Counted from the first letter of the stretch, positions 48,291 through 61,590 are shown. The stretch is 64,000 nt of DNA from Ceratothoa steindachneri (GCA_963969495.1 OZ018318.1:102624141-102688140); one strand, 5' to 3'. Numbers and translations are program-made. The notes: generated by a model from the letters alone, not told the origin.

Positions 48291-48560
48291 GGGCTCTTGC
48301 GTTTCACTAGGGGGACCCTTCTTTGAACAACGATCGGGCGCACAATATAACTTGGTTCAAAGTCTCCATAGTGGTCTCTCTTAACTGGCCCCAGACCCTA
48401 TTGCCTTTTAAAACCCCACCTCTGATTGGATCTGCGATCGAGCCCCTCAGGGAGCTGAGCTTGACTTTTCTTTGCTCGTTTTTCTTTTTCTTCCTTTTTT
48501 ATCTTCTTTAAAGTAGCCTAAAGATAGGTTTCCGTGTGAAATTGATCACGTTCCCACTAT
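48291..48560 (+). other. Possible degenerate LINE 3' end
   Basis: ctttaaagtagcctaaagatagg (about 48508) resembles the first 3' UTR stem of LINE-A, preceded by a T-rich stretch as in LINE-A. There is no A tail and no second stem, so this is weak. Confidence 0.25.
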
Positions 48561-51494
48561 TGACCTCTAAAGCCATAATTTTCTCACCCCTTATTAACCA
48601 TAGACACTTCTTAAATTGACCTTTCCTAGTAATTTACAATTACTATTTTGAGCCTTTGGACGTCGAAAAATGCTCCTAATTTTACTTTACTCCAAGCATG
48701 CCTTTGATAATTCCCCTTTTTCCAAGATAGAGCAAATTATCACGGTTTACACCCTCCCATTCAGCACTGCCAATTATCCCGCAACTTAGAAATAACATTT
48801 GATTCCACTAACGCGTCTTCGCTGATTTTGAATTAAAATACACCTCAAAATAGCGACTCTGAGCCCCCCCCCCCTCACACTGCTATTCCCGTAAGTACCC
48901 TGCCGATAAATCTTCCCCCTTTCATTTACGGTATTGTTCTTCCCATTTCGCCACTGTACTTCCCAGGGACCCTTTCTCCCACTCATCTTCCCGGGCGCCC
49001 ATCTGAATCCACTTCAGGGGTTTTTTCCCGTCGCTAAAATCTTCACTCTAACCTCCACATTTCTTACTTTCCATAACAATCATTTTCATATATGGATAAT
49101 GCCACAACATTCTCCTAAGTATTAAGAAAATATCCCACTATTTTCTTGCATAGATTATAATTTCAATTTGTTTTTGACTTGTTCGTTGTTTTTTTATTGT
49201 TGCTTAACAGTCTTGACTTGTTCCTGGTTCTTTACCTGTTATTTATTTACTCGTTCCTGGCCACATTGGATATTAGAGCGACAATGCTCCCCCAAATATA
49301 AAGGTTTATGCCTCCTCCCCTTTTTTCGAAAGGAGCTGGGGTAGTTTTAGGAGCATCATGCAGTCTCCAGCTCCATGGTCCCCGAAATAACCTACTCTAG
49401 CTATGAACCTTCCGTCTATGTTGATTTCCCAAACTTCACCATTTTAACTATCAACTTTTAAAAACAAAATTGAGGGGGAAAGCCTGCCCTCATTAGTTTG
49501 GGCTTTAATAAAAAAAAAACGCCGCCGGGGGTCCTGAGTCACAAGAGGGGAAGTGGGGTTATACTTTTGAGTGTTTGCAATCTTTGTGTGAATTTGTCCC
49601 TTTGTTATTGAGTTCTGTTTTGTCTCGTATCGGTACTTTGAGTACGCGGAGAAAACACAATTATGAATACTTTAAAGACTAAATTTTTCAAACTCTAGTT
49701 GAGAATGTCGAGGCACACGGGTTTCCTCTAAAAAAATAAGGTTATCCCTTTGTGTTTTGTGGGTGCGTTTCGGCAATAATTAAACGTCGATTCTTTTGTT
49801 TGAATTTGAAAATTGAATCTTGGATCCCTTAACTGGATCCCTTCTACTGGGCTTTTGAAGGCTCCAACGAGAGATTTGATTCAATTTACCAATGCACAAG
49901 AAAATCCTCTTATTAACCTTCAGTAAATTCACTAAAAAAACAAAGACATTCAAGACAATGGGTAAATTTTGAGTAAACTCATTAAATGTCCATAGACTGG
50001 CAAAGTAAAGTTGCCAGATGAAACCATCATTGGCACATGTTGCCCCTCGCCTCAATCTCCCCAATGTTTAAGAGGACATGCCAATTTTCCTCAAACCATC
50101 AATGGTATTTTCCAAATCTTGAACAAAAGAATGCCATAAACTCTCTCGACCATCTGGCAATGGCTAAACACCGTGCAGATGGTTGAAGCGGGTTTAATGT
50201 GGTTACAAAATTTAACCGGCAATTTTAACTCATTCCGCTGATAATTGTAACTGAGATTTAACTCATTTTAACCTAAGTTCCGCTTACAATTTTAACTCAT
50301 TTTAACCCAAGTTCCGTTGACAATTTTTACCAAAATTCCACTGAAAATTTATTCTTCCTGTGGATAATGTCTTTATTTGTCTACTATGGCAAACCTGGTG
50401 GTGGCAAACTCGTGTTAGGTCAACTGGTTACTAACATACGTTTTTTATATAAAAGAAAACTAACAAACATAAACTTAAAACGTCTACCAGGTTCCCACAG
50501 TGTGATCGGCGCGCTTCAGCCCCCATAATAAAATTTAGTTAACGCGATTCGAGTGTGGCAGAGTCGTGTTATTTAAGGGGAATTTCTTTAAGCAGCCATT
50601 CAGTTTGGGTAAGACAGAGGGGGGAAGCCTGCGGAGTTTCACCGCTCATGTCTGGTTGGTTTCTTGTCTAGTGGGTGCTAATGGGAGAAAAGGGGGAAAG
50701 CACTAGAAATACCCACACGAGGCCTTCATCTGTTTCCTTGACGACCGAAGCGTCGCGTTGTCATTTGCTGTTGATTTTTTCCCTCGAATTTAAAGTGCAA
50801 TTTCACCGAGGCCGCATCACGCAGAAAGTCGGTAATTGGAGATCTGTTTGTTCGGGGCCTCGCAAATTAGACAATGTTTTTAGCCTTTTCGCCGACCCTG
50901 CATGCATTGGGGCATGGAGGGCACACGCTCCAGATATCACGACATTCCCTTAGGGTTCATTTGCTGTTGAAGGATGACGATGGCTCAGTCTGTGGCGACT
51001 AGCGTGGGTGCACTGGGGAGACATCCCCAGGCGAAACGGGACCTTGCGGCATTTCTGCCAATCCTTTCTTGATCCTTGGAGGATATGGGACGAGACGAGC
51101 CCGGATCTTGCGCTAGTTCTTGTCCCCATTGGATTGACCAGGGCTCTAGTTCCTGAGCGCACCTGGTAGTTTCCTCTTTAGACTACTTTGGCTATTAATA
51201 TAATTACCAAAATAATAATACGGCTGTTATTAGCGGATTTTTTTTCTTTTATTTGCTCCCTAGTAACCTTGTTTTTAATTAGCAAAGGTAATCTCTTTCC
51301 TCATGTGCTTATGACCCACCCCACGCGGGAGGGTAGCATCTTCCCCTCGTTTGTTCGGGGCCTCGCAAATTAGACTTAATGTTTTTAGCCTTTTCGCCGC
51401 TCCTTAATGACCCCCTCGTAATGGTCGGGCTCATTTGGGGACCCTTTACAAGGACCCCCACCCCCACCCCCACCCCCCGCCTGGCACCCACGCT
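48561..51494. other. No gene seen; one 48-50 bp direct repeat pair
   Basis: Intron sequence. 50847-50894 and 51350-51399 share tttgttcggggcctcgcaaa and gtttttagccttttcgccg, differing by a 2-base insertion. A CCCCCAC run is at about 51450-51478. No conserved frame seen. Confidence 0.5.
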
Positions 51495-52570
51495 TAGCGC
51501 TCCAGCACCCTGTGTTTTAACATGTGTCCGGTGAATGTATCTCTATACTTCACGGTCCTTTCCACGCCAAGTGGGTCAATAGTCTTCAGATTGCTTCTCC
51601 CGTCAAATGTGCTAATAGGCTTGACGTTCACTTTCCTACCAAAAGGGTAGGGGTCAATAAACCTAACGCTCCTTGTCAAATCTAATAATAAGCTTATTTT
51701 CCCGTCAAATATGATAATAGGCTTCGCGCTCCTTTTCCCGCCAAGTGTGCTATATACCACGCTCCTTGTCAAATAGGCTTTGCTCCCTCGTAAATGTGAT
51801 AATAGGGTTCACTCATTCCCAGCCAAATGTACGCTAAATGAGTTAATAGGCTTCGTTCCTCAACCAAGTGCGTTAATAGGTTTCACGCTAATTTCCCCGC
51901 CAAGTGTGCTAATAGGATTCATATGCCTTACCCCGCAAATGTGTTAATAGGTTTCGGTCTCCTTTCTCCTCCAAATGTGTCTCTAGGCTTCCCCACTAAA
52001 TGTGCTAATAGGCTTCACTTTTATTTCCTCTACAAATGTGCGAATATGTCCCGAGCTCATGGCCCGCCAAATATGCGAATAGACTATGGGTTCCTGTCCC
52101 AGCCAAATGTGATATAGGCTTCACGCTCATTTCCGTCCCAATTATTCGAATATGCTTAAGATTCCGTTGTCCGACAAATGTCATAATAAGCTTCGGTTCA
52201 CCTGCCAAATGTTAGAATTGGCCTCACGCTCAATTTCCAGTCAAATATTTGTGTGAATAGGCTTCCTCCTGCCCACGCCTAATATGCTAATAGGCTTGAC
52301 GCTCCTTTTCCCGTCAAATGTTATAGTAGGCTTCAAATTCCTTTTCCCGCCAAATGTTCTAGTAGGCTTCTGCTGCCTTATCCCCGTAAGCTTCGCAAAG
52401 GGGTTCCTCGTGTTTACTTACGCGTCTTCCCGGCACCAGTGCCCCCCCCCCCCACCCCCGCACTCACACTACTTTGAGGCTACCTGGGCGCCACGTTCTT
52501 TTTCTTGTCAAATTTACCGATAGGCTTCATGCCCCCGCACCAAATGTACAAATAGGCCTCAACCTTCACT
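51495..52570 (+). repeat. About 36-bp degenerate minisatellite, about 28 units
   Basis: Core cgccaaatgtgctaatagg followed by cttcacgctccttttc, with substitutions and length variation. A C-rich interruption lies at 52441-52460. Confidence 0.88.
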
Positions 52571-52904
52571 CCCTATTAAATGCACGGTAGACGCCTTTCC
52601 TCCGTTGCCCCGGCTAGTGATGCCCACCCCCCTAAGCTTGCTGAAACGATGAAGTTGTCCATGTTGTAAATAGGTGTTGGTTGGGGTGTTTGGTTCGTGT
52701 TTGGAATCGGAAAGATGTTTGTTTCAGTTAGATCGGTGTTTTGACCGCTCCGGAGCCTTGCTTGGGCGACCCGATTGTGGCCTGTAGGGGGAGGGTCTTT
52801 CCCCTGGGTTGATGTCCAGTGAAATGGCAATAAGGTGGTGTGGACCTAGAGATTGTATGCCTAGCCCTGATGTGTACTGGGGGAGTGGTTCTTTTACACC
52901 CTAA

Positions 52905-53027
52905 TACAGGGTGACCCTCGAAACGGGTCCCAACTTTGGGTAGGCTTCATTTCTTAATTACTTAAAACATTTTTAAGAAATAAAACCCATCGAAATTTGT
53001 GGCCCGTACTTTGGGGGTCACCCTGTA
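52905..53027. mobile_element. MITE, 123 bp, TA-flanked
   Basis: Ends tacagggtgaccctcg and gggggtcaccctgta are inverted repeats (about 14 bp perfect). The middle is also self-complementary (ggcttcatttctta..taagaaataaaacc). TA at both ends fits a Tc1/mariner-type target. A second, worse copy is at 20374-20483. No coding capacity. Confidence 0.85.
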
Positions 53028-53362
53028 TAACCTAACCTAACCGTAACTTTACCTAGCCTAACCTATCGCGATCTAATCTAGACTAGGTAAGATCATAATA
53101 GGGCCGAAAAAACTTAGTATACCTCATCTTTACAAGATCCGAGGGATTTCTTGGGATTCCTGTCAATACGTTGAATTTCGTTGTGACAATTAAATATTAT
53201 TATTATTTGATGAGTGTTTAAGGTATATTTAGTTATAGATAAACTAGATAATACATTTACTAATCAAATAAATTGAATTTAGTGAAATTTCTAACGGTAT
53301 TGCATAATTTCATCTAGTTTTGTCGAAACATTTTGAAACTGATTTGTTCCAAAACAGAGATT

Positions 53363-53363
<1 letters not shown>

Positions 53364-53446
<83 letters not shown>
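53364..53446. repeat. (AT)n microsatellite, about 82 bp
   Basis: Pure AT dinucleotide. 53028-53363 before it shows no gene. Confidence 0.96.
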
Positions 53447-53450
<4 letters not shown>

Positions 53451-56400
53451 TAATCATCGATTATATAAAATATATTTGAATTAACATTTGCCTATTTCAT
53501 ATATATTTTTTAGCCTAATAATTAACTTTCTAACATGTGAAAAAAATTATTACTTGGCAACATAGCAGAGGGAAGCCTAATGGTAGTCGTCCACAACTAT
53601 TCGTGGATTATATCATAGTTAACTTACCTTTGTCCGAAACGTTTTGAAAAATGTGACATGACTAATGTGGGCAACAGCAAATGAGTTCTATTAGTTTCGA
53701 TTTTCTTCTTCTCCGATAATGATGAAGTTGGAAGATGAAGAAACTAAACATTTTGGACTCATATCCCGGTTGTTCCCGTATTCCATTTTCATTTCTCCTA
53801 ACCTCACCCTTCAGGAAATACCGAACCCTCGCTGGTTTTTGCTTTTCAAATTAATTATCCCTAAATTTCCTCAAATGTCCGTGTACTCTGATTGGTTCTG
53901 CTATAATAAATCTCCGTCTTTGAGCGGCCGGGTTGTGTATACGGCGGCGTCTTCTTCCTTTATTGTTCGTGTTTACATCTCGTGGGGGTTTCTTCGGCTT
54001 TTACCCGTCATCAGAGATCAGATAACGTCTAAACAGAGTTCGAAACGGCTTTGATCTCCCTTGGCCGGATGAGCTGGCAGGGACGTTTCTCCTTTCGTTT
54101 TCTTTCCTTTCATCGTTCTGGGGACACTCGTGTATTTTTAGGCGCTTTTGCGCTGGCTTTATTTTCGCACCGATGCATCTATGAAGTATGATGGTAGCTG
54201 GAGAGAGAGGAGAGAGAGAGAGAGCTTACGGATACATCTGGTCTAATTGAGTGGCTTGAAATAGCTGGGGATTTTTTTTTTTGGGGGGGGGGTATTTTAT
54301 TTTATTTCCTCTTCACCCTTCTTCCAATTAGCTTTGAAAAAGAATCAAGAATGGTTGCGAGTTAAATTGTTGTGTGGGTTCTTACCGGCAGGTTTGCTCC
54401 GGGAGATTTTGCCCTAGGTACGTTCTTTGTTTTACAGGAAATCACGATCGTACTGACATCTCATGAATCACTTGGGCTCTTTTTATCGCTCTAAATTGAA
54501 ATGAATACACTACATTATAATAATATATTTACACTAGAGAACAAAGCGTAAATGAAAGAGGTTAATTGCACAAAATATATGCAATAGTTTCCGGCTGCAT
54601 GAAAAACAAACATTTGTTTCATTTAAATGAAGTGCTATGAATATTATAAAATTAATAGTATAAACCTTAGTTAAAATTTCTGCCTACACAAATCGTTCGA
54701 TGGCAGGGACAAAATAAATATTGCGCATCGAATAATAGCGGAATATAAATGAACGCACGGTTTGCAATGAACAGGAATGAATGTGATCGTTCTCCAAATG
54801 AGTTTTGGGGATTAAATCATGCGTGGACATTATAGTTGTTCGTGGCGAGTGATTTCCAAGGAGAGCTGAACATGAGGCCTAAAAATGAAGAGTAGCATGT
54901 AAAGTGCTGAAGATTAGTGAGGTGAGATTCGGGTCATATTGACATGAAGCGTTGATTCATTTGAGAGAAAAATCAAAGCTGAAATTCTGCCGTCGTTGGG
55001 TGAAAGGGAATGGAGTCAACAGCCTATGACAAGAATCGGTTCGGAAGTGCCATTTAGATGGTCGTCAGGGAACGAACGAATAACAGCCAAACAATCTGGC
55101 TTGTTTACGGCGGCCCTAGAAAAGTAAGGCTCGTCCCCGTATGGCAACGTGCGAGTTTCTTCCTTAACGGAGGTCCTGAGGAAAAGTAAAGAAAGGAGTA
55201 TTTCATACTAAGGCAAATCGTTTTCACAGGGAAAGTGCAGAAATACCAAATTTTAGGGCATGGACGAGCTACGTCCTATTCTCAAGAGGAGCTTTATCGC
55301 CCGTCTCTAATCCCACCAATTTCTTGTTTGGTTATCGGCAGCCTTTGTTGTAGCAAATGTGACTTCGGATCTGATGAACTCTTCCTTCACGGGATTAATA
55401 TATACAGCGGATCCTCAAGATTCTTGGTTTCATCTATGTTCCAAGAGGCCATAGTATTTGCTCATTTGTTTCATATTTTCACTTGTCCCAACCGCCACTT
55501 TTCGCGCTTCTTGTCTGTAACTCTAAGTCATTATTTAGAAATCTTGACGTAGGATCGGAAGCGGCAAAACCTTTAAAATGAAAATTAATAATTCGTTGGC
55601 CACCGCAAGAAACATCCAGGGCCTAAGCCTTCCAAAAACCGGCAAACTCGGATCTTAATTTCGCGGAGAAGGCAATTTTGCTCAACGAAATTAGCCTGAC
55701 GGGACATTATTAAGTGCCTCAGTCAACACTTCAGCTAAACTCAGGAAGAAAAGTCAAAACCCTAAGGCAAAGGAGGGAAAAGTCAAAGTCCCCCAACCCC
55801 CTTTGTCTGTCGAAGGAAACTTTTAATCAGACTAATAAAAATATAATAATCACGCTTTTTCCCTTTAAAGAAAATGCCAAAAAATGGACTTTGTAGTCAA
55901 ATAAATCTAGTTAAATGGTAATTGATTAGACTCTTTAAAAATCTATATAATCGTATTAGTCAATCTAAGGAAGGTTTTCAGAACCTTTTATTTAGATGGC
56001 ACCTATTAGCTATTATGAAGTTTGGAAGTGGTATACGAGTCTGTGTGGTTGTAATTTGAAAGGGAAAGGAATTTATTACATCCACACCTTTCCGTTGGAG
56101 TAATATTATAAATCAATGTTCTGTAAGAATAGTTTTGATCAGGAGTGGCGAAATAATGACACCCATGTCAGAGTTTAATGAGGCTTAGGATTTTGCCCTA
56201 ATGAAATAGTTATTAATGCGAGCTACATCAATAAAATTGGGATTAAAAAAAAACTAATTAATCCGGCCTAGTAACGTACATCATTACTATCTTTAATTTT
56301 ATTTTTTCATTATGATTTTATCAACTTAAACTTCAAAAATATATTATCTGCATCATTATGGTACACAGGAGTTTCGAGAGGAAATTTACCCGATTTTGGC

Positions 56401-57159
56401 CCGGATAGTCAAAATAGCTCGCCGCCCTGTTTCAGAAAAGAGATTTCGCCCTATACCTCTCATTATTACGAAAATTACCCTTCATCCGCACTAGGCTATG
56501 ATCATCATTCTCAAACACCAAATCTGACATATAACACACCTATGGCTATTTCTGGGAAAGGGAAATTACAGATGCACACATCTTGCGCACCTCCAACTAC
56601 ACATATGGTACAACAGCGAAGGGGAAAAATATGAAATTAAGATAAACCATTTTAAAAATAAAAAAATGGCTCTTTACTACGTTAACTGATCTTTACTGGT
56701 GTTTTAAAAATAAGCTAGGTTAGGTCATTTGTGTTTCAGTGGTCTTATGTATAATGTTACTTATATCTAGTCCTTTAAAAATATGGTAGGTTAGTAAAGA
56801 TAAGTCGTCTCAAGATGATCAGTAAACTTGAGGCGAGTGTGGACTGAAAACCCATTTAGTGGATTACGTAGAATGAAGAGTGATGCGTTGTGTGCGGGAA
56901 AGAAAGAGAGAGCGGTGTTGTAATTCCCTATTTGTAGGATGGCGCATGGAGATGGAACTGCATGCGGCGCCTTTCTAATCAGTGCTCTGGAAATCGGCTT
57001 GTTGCCCATGCTGGAAAGATCCAGGGACTTATCCATTAGGCTACGAGAGTTACCCCACGAGCTCCTTTATAATTGAATACACCTTTGAATCACCTGTGCC
57101 CAAATTCTTAGTCATTGCTTCTTCTTGGGAAGTTCGAGACTCGATAATTATGAATATTC
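53447..57159. other. No gene seen
   Basis: AT-rich intronic sequence with a short (GA)n at about 54200-54224 and isolated open frames of 60-110 codons that have no motif, splice-site pairing or composition arguing for coding. Confidence 0.45.
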
Positions 57160-57455
57160 AATGATGGATACCCATCAAAGGTCGGTACCAATCATCCAGA
57201 CCCATCACACGTCGGTACCAATCATCCAGACCCATCACATGTCGTTACCAATGATGGATACCCATCCTAGTTCGGTACCAATGAGTGATACCATCACAGT
57301 TCGATACCAATGATCGATAATCATCACCGGTCGGTACCAATGAGCGATACCATCACTGGTTATAATACCCATGACGGATACTCATCACCGGTCGGTACCA
57401 ATGATGGATACTCGTTACCAATGATATATATTCATCACAGGTCGGTACCAAACGT
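57160..57455 (+). repeat. 30-bp minisatellite, about 9 units
   Basis: Unit ggtaccaatgatggataccc atcacaggtc with variants, the more diverged units to the right. 57456-58094 shows no gene. Confidence 0.88.
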
Positions 57456-58094
57456 GGTAGATGATGTTAGTAGTTGATATCGTCATTATCTTCTTCCACG
57501 AGAGATGATCAATATTCCCAACACAAGCTTCTCCTAAGTACTATTTAGGTTTTTTTTTATATTTGAGAAACTCCATAAATTTCTTTTAGAAGCAATAATG
57601 GAAGAGACGCCTTTTTTAATCATAGCGACACATCATTAATTTTGTAGTTATTAACTTTACAATTTTCCCCGAGTCGTCATATATCAGGTGCCCGATCTCG
57701 AAAGAAGGTCTTCGATTAGTGGGGCCTATGTTGATGAATTCTAACATGAGTATCTTGTTATAATAGAGTGAATAACCCGTGGTTTTGCTTGTCTTAACCC
57801 CTTAATCGATGTAATCTGACACTCTAAGATTGCATTCAAATAATTAGAGAACTAAAATTCATCGTCTAATGTTTTCTGGTTTCACGATACGGCGTGCATC
57901 TTCAAATGGACGATTTAGCTTAAAATCTTAGATTCTCCTGCCTGAGGAATCCTGCCGCGGCTAACTTCTTCTGGTCTCAAAGTCGCCTAAGAAGAATTAC
58001 AAACGCGCTGATAACAGCATCATCACAGATCTACCTCGCATTTTGACCCCAAATGAGCGTCTAAAAAACGAAATAAATCATGTTTTATGGTCCA

Positions 58095-58270
58095 TTACAA
58101 TCGACAAAGCTGCTATTGGAATCGATGGTAGCGCTATTAGGATCAACGACGGTGCTATTAGAATTGACCACACTGTTATTGGAATCGACGATGGTAGGGT
58201 AATTAGAATCGATGATAATGCTATTAGAACGAGGCTTGTGTAATTAGAATCGATGCTTTTGCTATTAGTT
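58095..58270 (+). repeat. About 21-24 bp tandem repeat
   Basis: Variants of tgctattagaatcgatgat repeated about seven times. 58271-59066 shows no gene. Confidence 0.75.
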
Positions 58271-59066
58271 TCAACTTAAGGACACAAAACAGAAACAGGG
58301 AAGCTCAGAGAAACGCAGAACGATATAAAAAATAAATACGGGTGATAGAGTAAAATAATAAAGAACTCTGAAGTTAAAATGGGGATAGTAATGTTTGAGG
58401 AAACACAAAGATGGACGAAAGTAAACTGGACAGGACCATAATATGTATACAAAAAGACCCATCTAATAATGATGACAATGATAATAATGTTGATGATAAT
58501 TTTATTTTCAATAACCCCTTTATTAATTGTATCGCCCCCCCCCCCTCATCCTCATATGGGATATTTCCCTCGAGTAATTTTCATTTAGTGATACAAGGTA
58601 GATAAGACTCGCGCTGTCCTCGTGTACATAATACCAGGCCCGGTTGTATCACAGATTTGCACTGTCAGATACAAATTTCACTGGATGTTTTTCTTTTAGA
58701 ACATTTATCACTCTCTTTCACCCTCTGATGGGTCTATCCATGCGTGAAAAAGATAGTGGGGGATTTAAAAGAGGCCCAAAATACCACCCAGGGGAAAGAT
58801 GGAGGAGATACTTGTGTACTTTGGATGGGGGGGGGGGCGCAACTCTCTAAAAGGTGTCCAACTATCACAAATCCCAGGAGCATATGACAAGGAGACCACA
58901 CATAACCTATTGTTAAAGCCAAAAATGAGCTCATAGTGCGAGTTTTGTCGCGCCTTTCGAATATCTGGAGCCGGAAGGGCGCAAGATGCATTTGCAAACT
59001 CAAGTTCACACACACAAACTTGGGATCAGAATTACGATCTTTCCATTTCCCTTATTGAGGAAGACT

Positions 59067-59124
59067 AGATTCGTACTTCACCATCTCACGGACCTTTCCC
59101 CGTGAGATGGTGAAGTACGAATCT
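59067..59124. repeat. Perfect 25-bp inverted repeat, 8-base loop
   Basis: 59067-59091 and 59100-59124 are exact reverse complements around acctttcc. The arm begins agattcgtacttcacc. No bulges, mismatches or T run follow, so neither a terminator nor a typical miRNA precursor is implied. Confidence 0.97.
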
Positions 59125-59539
59125 CATCAATTCTTCAACCATTACAAAGTGTAATTATGTAATTGGGTCATTGAGCTCTCCCCCTCCCCCCCACACGGTT
59201 GCCCCAACCACATATTACCAGACGCAAACCCACATCATAGCCTGATTCTCAGGTCGATGAAGGAGGGACGATGGGGTGCCATAGTGTCGGTCGGTGGCTC
59301 TTTGAGAGAGCAGTGGCACAGGGTGCCATTATTAGCATTTGCTGACGGTGCCCAGGTACAAATGGCATTGTTGGCGTTTTCTGGAGGACGATGACACGAG
59401 TGCTGAGATTGGTTAGTTGGGAAAGTTTGGTTTCAGTGCCATTACTGAGGGGGGGGGGCACCAGAGCATTTATTGATTGAGAACGATGGTACCAGTGCCA
59501 TGATTGGCTTTTGCTTGAGGACTGTACATGGATGCGTTT

Positions 59540-59830
59540 TTTTAAAGAACGGTTGCACCAGTGCCTTTATGACTATTAATGGGGTGGCACTAATGTCTCT
59601 ATGGTGATTAATGGTGGTGGCACTAGTGCCTTTATAGTGTTTAATAGGGGTGACACCAGTGCCTTTATGATGATTAATGGGGTGATGCCAGTCCTTTATG
59701 ACCATTAATGGGGGTGGCACTGGGGCCTTTATGGTGATTAATTGGGTATGATAATTATTAGGTGACACCAGTGCCTTTGTGATGGTTAATGCGTGGCACC
59801 AGTGCAGTTTTTTTAGATTGCTGGGGGGGG
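59540..59830 (+). repeat. About 33-bp minisatellite, about 8 units
   Basis: Core ggtggcaccagtgcctttat followed by ggtgattaatggg. More diverged units extend to about 59470 and 59890. Confidence 0.85.
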
Positions 59831-60135
59831 GGGTCGTCAAGGCAGTGCCATTGTTGGTTCGCTGAGGAATGGTTGCCCCAGTGTAGCTTTGTCATTAGGG
59901 GATAATATCAGGGCCAATACCAGTGATGGACTGGAGCCACAGCGGTGTGCTGATAGCACGGGGTATTTTGGGAGAGTTGCACTCCATCCTTTCACTTACT
60001 CTATTTTCTTGACCTATATGCCTACCTTCTCCACGTTTTCACTTCCCCTAACCTCACGTTGGCGACTGATAATAATAACCCCCTGTGTGAAAAAAGTGTC
60101 CCCTGCTCTAACCGCACCTTCCTTGTGTTTGACAG

Positions 60136-60367
60136 GGCGCACGTGGAGCGAGGCGGCGGGGCGTGGTGCCCGCGGGCCATGATCCATCACGAGGGGGCGG
60201 AGTACCTGGAGATCAACCTGGGCTCCCTCCACGTCCTCACCAAGATCGAGGTCCAGGGTCGCTTCGGCAACGGCCAAGGCAAAGAGTTCGCCGAGAAGTA
60301 CAAACTCCAGTACTGGCGCGAGGGGCTCCGCCACTGGATCACCTACCGCAATGGACGAGGCCAAGAG
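60136..60367 (+). CDS. Discoidin domain receptor, second discoidin-domain exon in window
   Basis: A 232-base exon between ttgtgtttgacag and gtaaga. Its first base completes the AG left by the exon at 26926-27028 (AGG, Arg), and it ends in phase 0. It encodes 77 further residues with DDR-type landmarks: RGGGAWCP, EYLEINLGSLHVLT, VQGRFGNGQGKEF, YKLQYWR and WITYRN. These are the central strands of the F5/8 type C domain. The first disulphide partner is on the previous exon and the closing MRVELYGC strand must be on a later exon outside the window. The exon is much more GC-rich than its surroundings and free of frameshifts, as expected for a gene under selection. Confidence 0.93.
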
Positions 60368-61419
60368 GTAAGAGGTTTTGGGGGGGGCCTCGTAGTAGTA
60401 GTAATAGCAGGTGTTTTTGTAGTAGTACCTACAAGTAGCAGTGCTTGTTTTGAACTAGTATTGTAACTGTTTTTTTATAGAATGGTGCGACTTGTTGTTT
60501 TTGAAATAGTAGTTGTTCCTACACTGGTTCTCTCAATATTGCCGATCGTTCTCGCTTTCTCCGTTGGGTAAAATATCATTGTTGCGAAGTTAATCCACAT
60601 CTGGTGGATCAAGTTGTCGGATGGAGTAATGATAGGGTTGCCGTACACGTATTTCGGAGCCCACGTAAATCAGTAGGTCCTCGCTTATATGGGCCCCCAA
60701 ATGGTGGGGTAAGAGGAAAGGACAGCCTCTCCCATGTCCCCCCAGCGAAGAATGGGGGGCATACCCCCCCCTCTTTTGTCACTAGACTTCCAGGGTGTGT
60801 TTGAAAAATCGGGGCAAGGGAGGGGTTTCCCCCGTACCCCCATGATCTTTCTCTACCCCAGAAGATGGCGCGCCAATAGATGCTTTTATATCCGGTTGAA
60901 AATCACACGCAGGAAATTGGAAAAGAAAACGCGATTCTAAAACTGGGAATCGCTTTTCTTGTTCCTGTGGGTAATTTTTATCCTTAGTTTTACACATCTT
61001 TTTCCTAATTTCTACTGTATATTCCCTTTTTAGTGCACCCAGTAGTCCCCTCTACGCTGGTCTTGCGCCCTCCATATATTTTCACTTCCCCTAACTTTAC
61101 TACCTATACATTCCGGATGATGGTATTTTGGCGATGATGCCCTTGTTAGTCTACGATTTGTGAAGGGGGGGTATAGAGAGCCCTTGTGTATTTTAAACCC
61201 TGTTGTAGCTAACTCATGGAGGATTGCGCGCCCTCTAGGCGCCAATGCCCGCAGGAGTAGTTGCGGCTATATCTTTTCCACCCATTTTCCCTTCCTTGCA
61301 AATATTCTGTCACATGTGTCCTCGTTGGTTTTCGCTTCTGGGCTCGAAGTGAGTAAGAGCAACACCGGGGGCGCGATGTTTGTTTGTGCGCTCCCCGCCG
61401 GATGCTTGGCGCGCGAAAC
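60368..61419. other. DDR intron, no further exon seen
   Basis: I looked for the next discoidin exon (strands ending ...RVELYGC) up to 63889 and found none. The dispersed sequence ttttcacttcccctaac occurs at about 60036 and 61079. Confidence 0.45.
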
Positions 61420-61458
61420 GAGAAGTCTCCCGCCTCATTTGTGAGGCGGGAGCTTCTC
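61420..61458. repeat. GC-rich 17-bp hairpin with a 4-base loop
   Basis: gagaag(t)ctcccgcctca at 61420-61437 pairs with 61442-61458 around tttg, with one bulged T. Confidence 0.9.
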
Positions 61459-61491
61459 TCTAATGAGAGGAGCCTTGCTGTTCGAAAGCTT

Positions 61492-61495
<4 letters not shown>

Positions 61496-61588
<93 letters not shown>
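61496..61588 (+). repeat. (GT)n(GA)n compound microsatellite
   Basis: About 20 bp of GT followed by about 72 bp of GA. Ser-Leu and Arg-Glu frames across it are artefacts. Confidence 0.96.

Positions 61589-61590
<2 letters not shown>

Noticed and set aside
48291..48560. A sixth LINE-A copy
   Set aside because: Only the first 3' UTR stem is recognisable; there is no A tail, second stem or coding match.
52576..52830. Minus-strand open frame of 84 codons ending a Pro/Thr-rich sequence
   Set aside because: It has some resemblance in composition to ORF1 starts of retroelements, but no alignable motif or neighbouring element.
55235..55552. A 105-codon open frame as a possible gene or DDR exon
   Set aside because: No domain motif, no fitting splice phases and no similarity to discoidin, signal peptide or kinase sequence.
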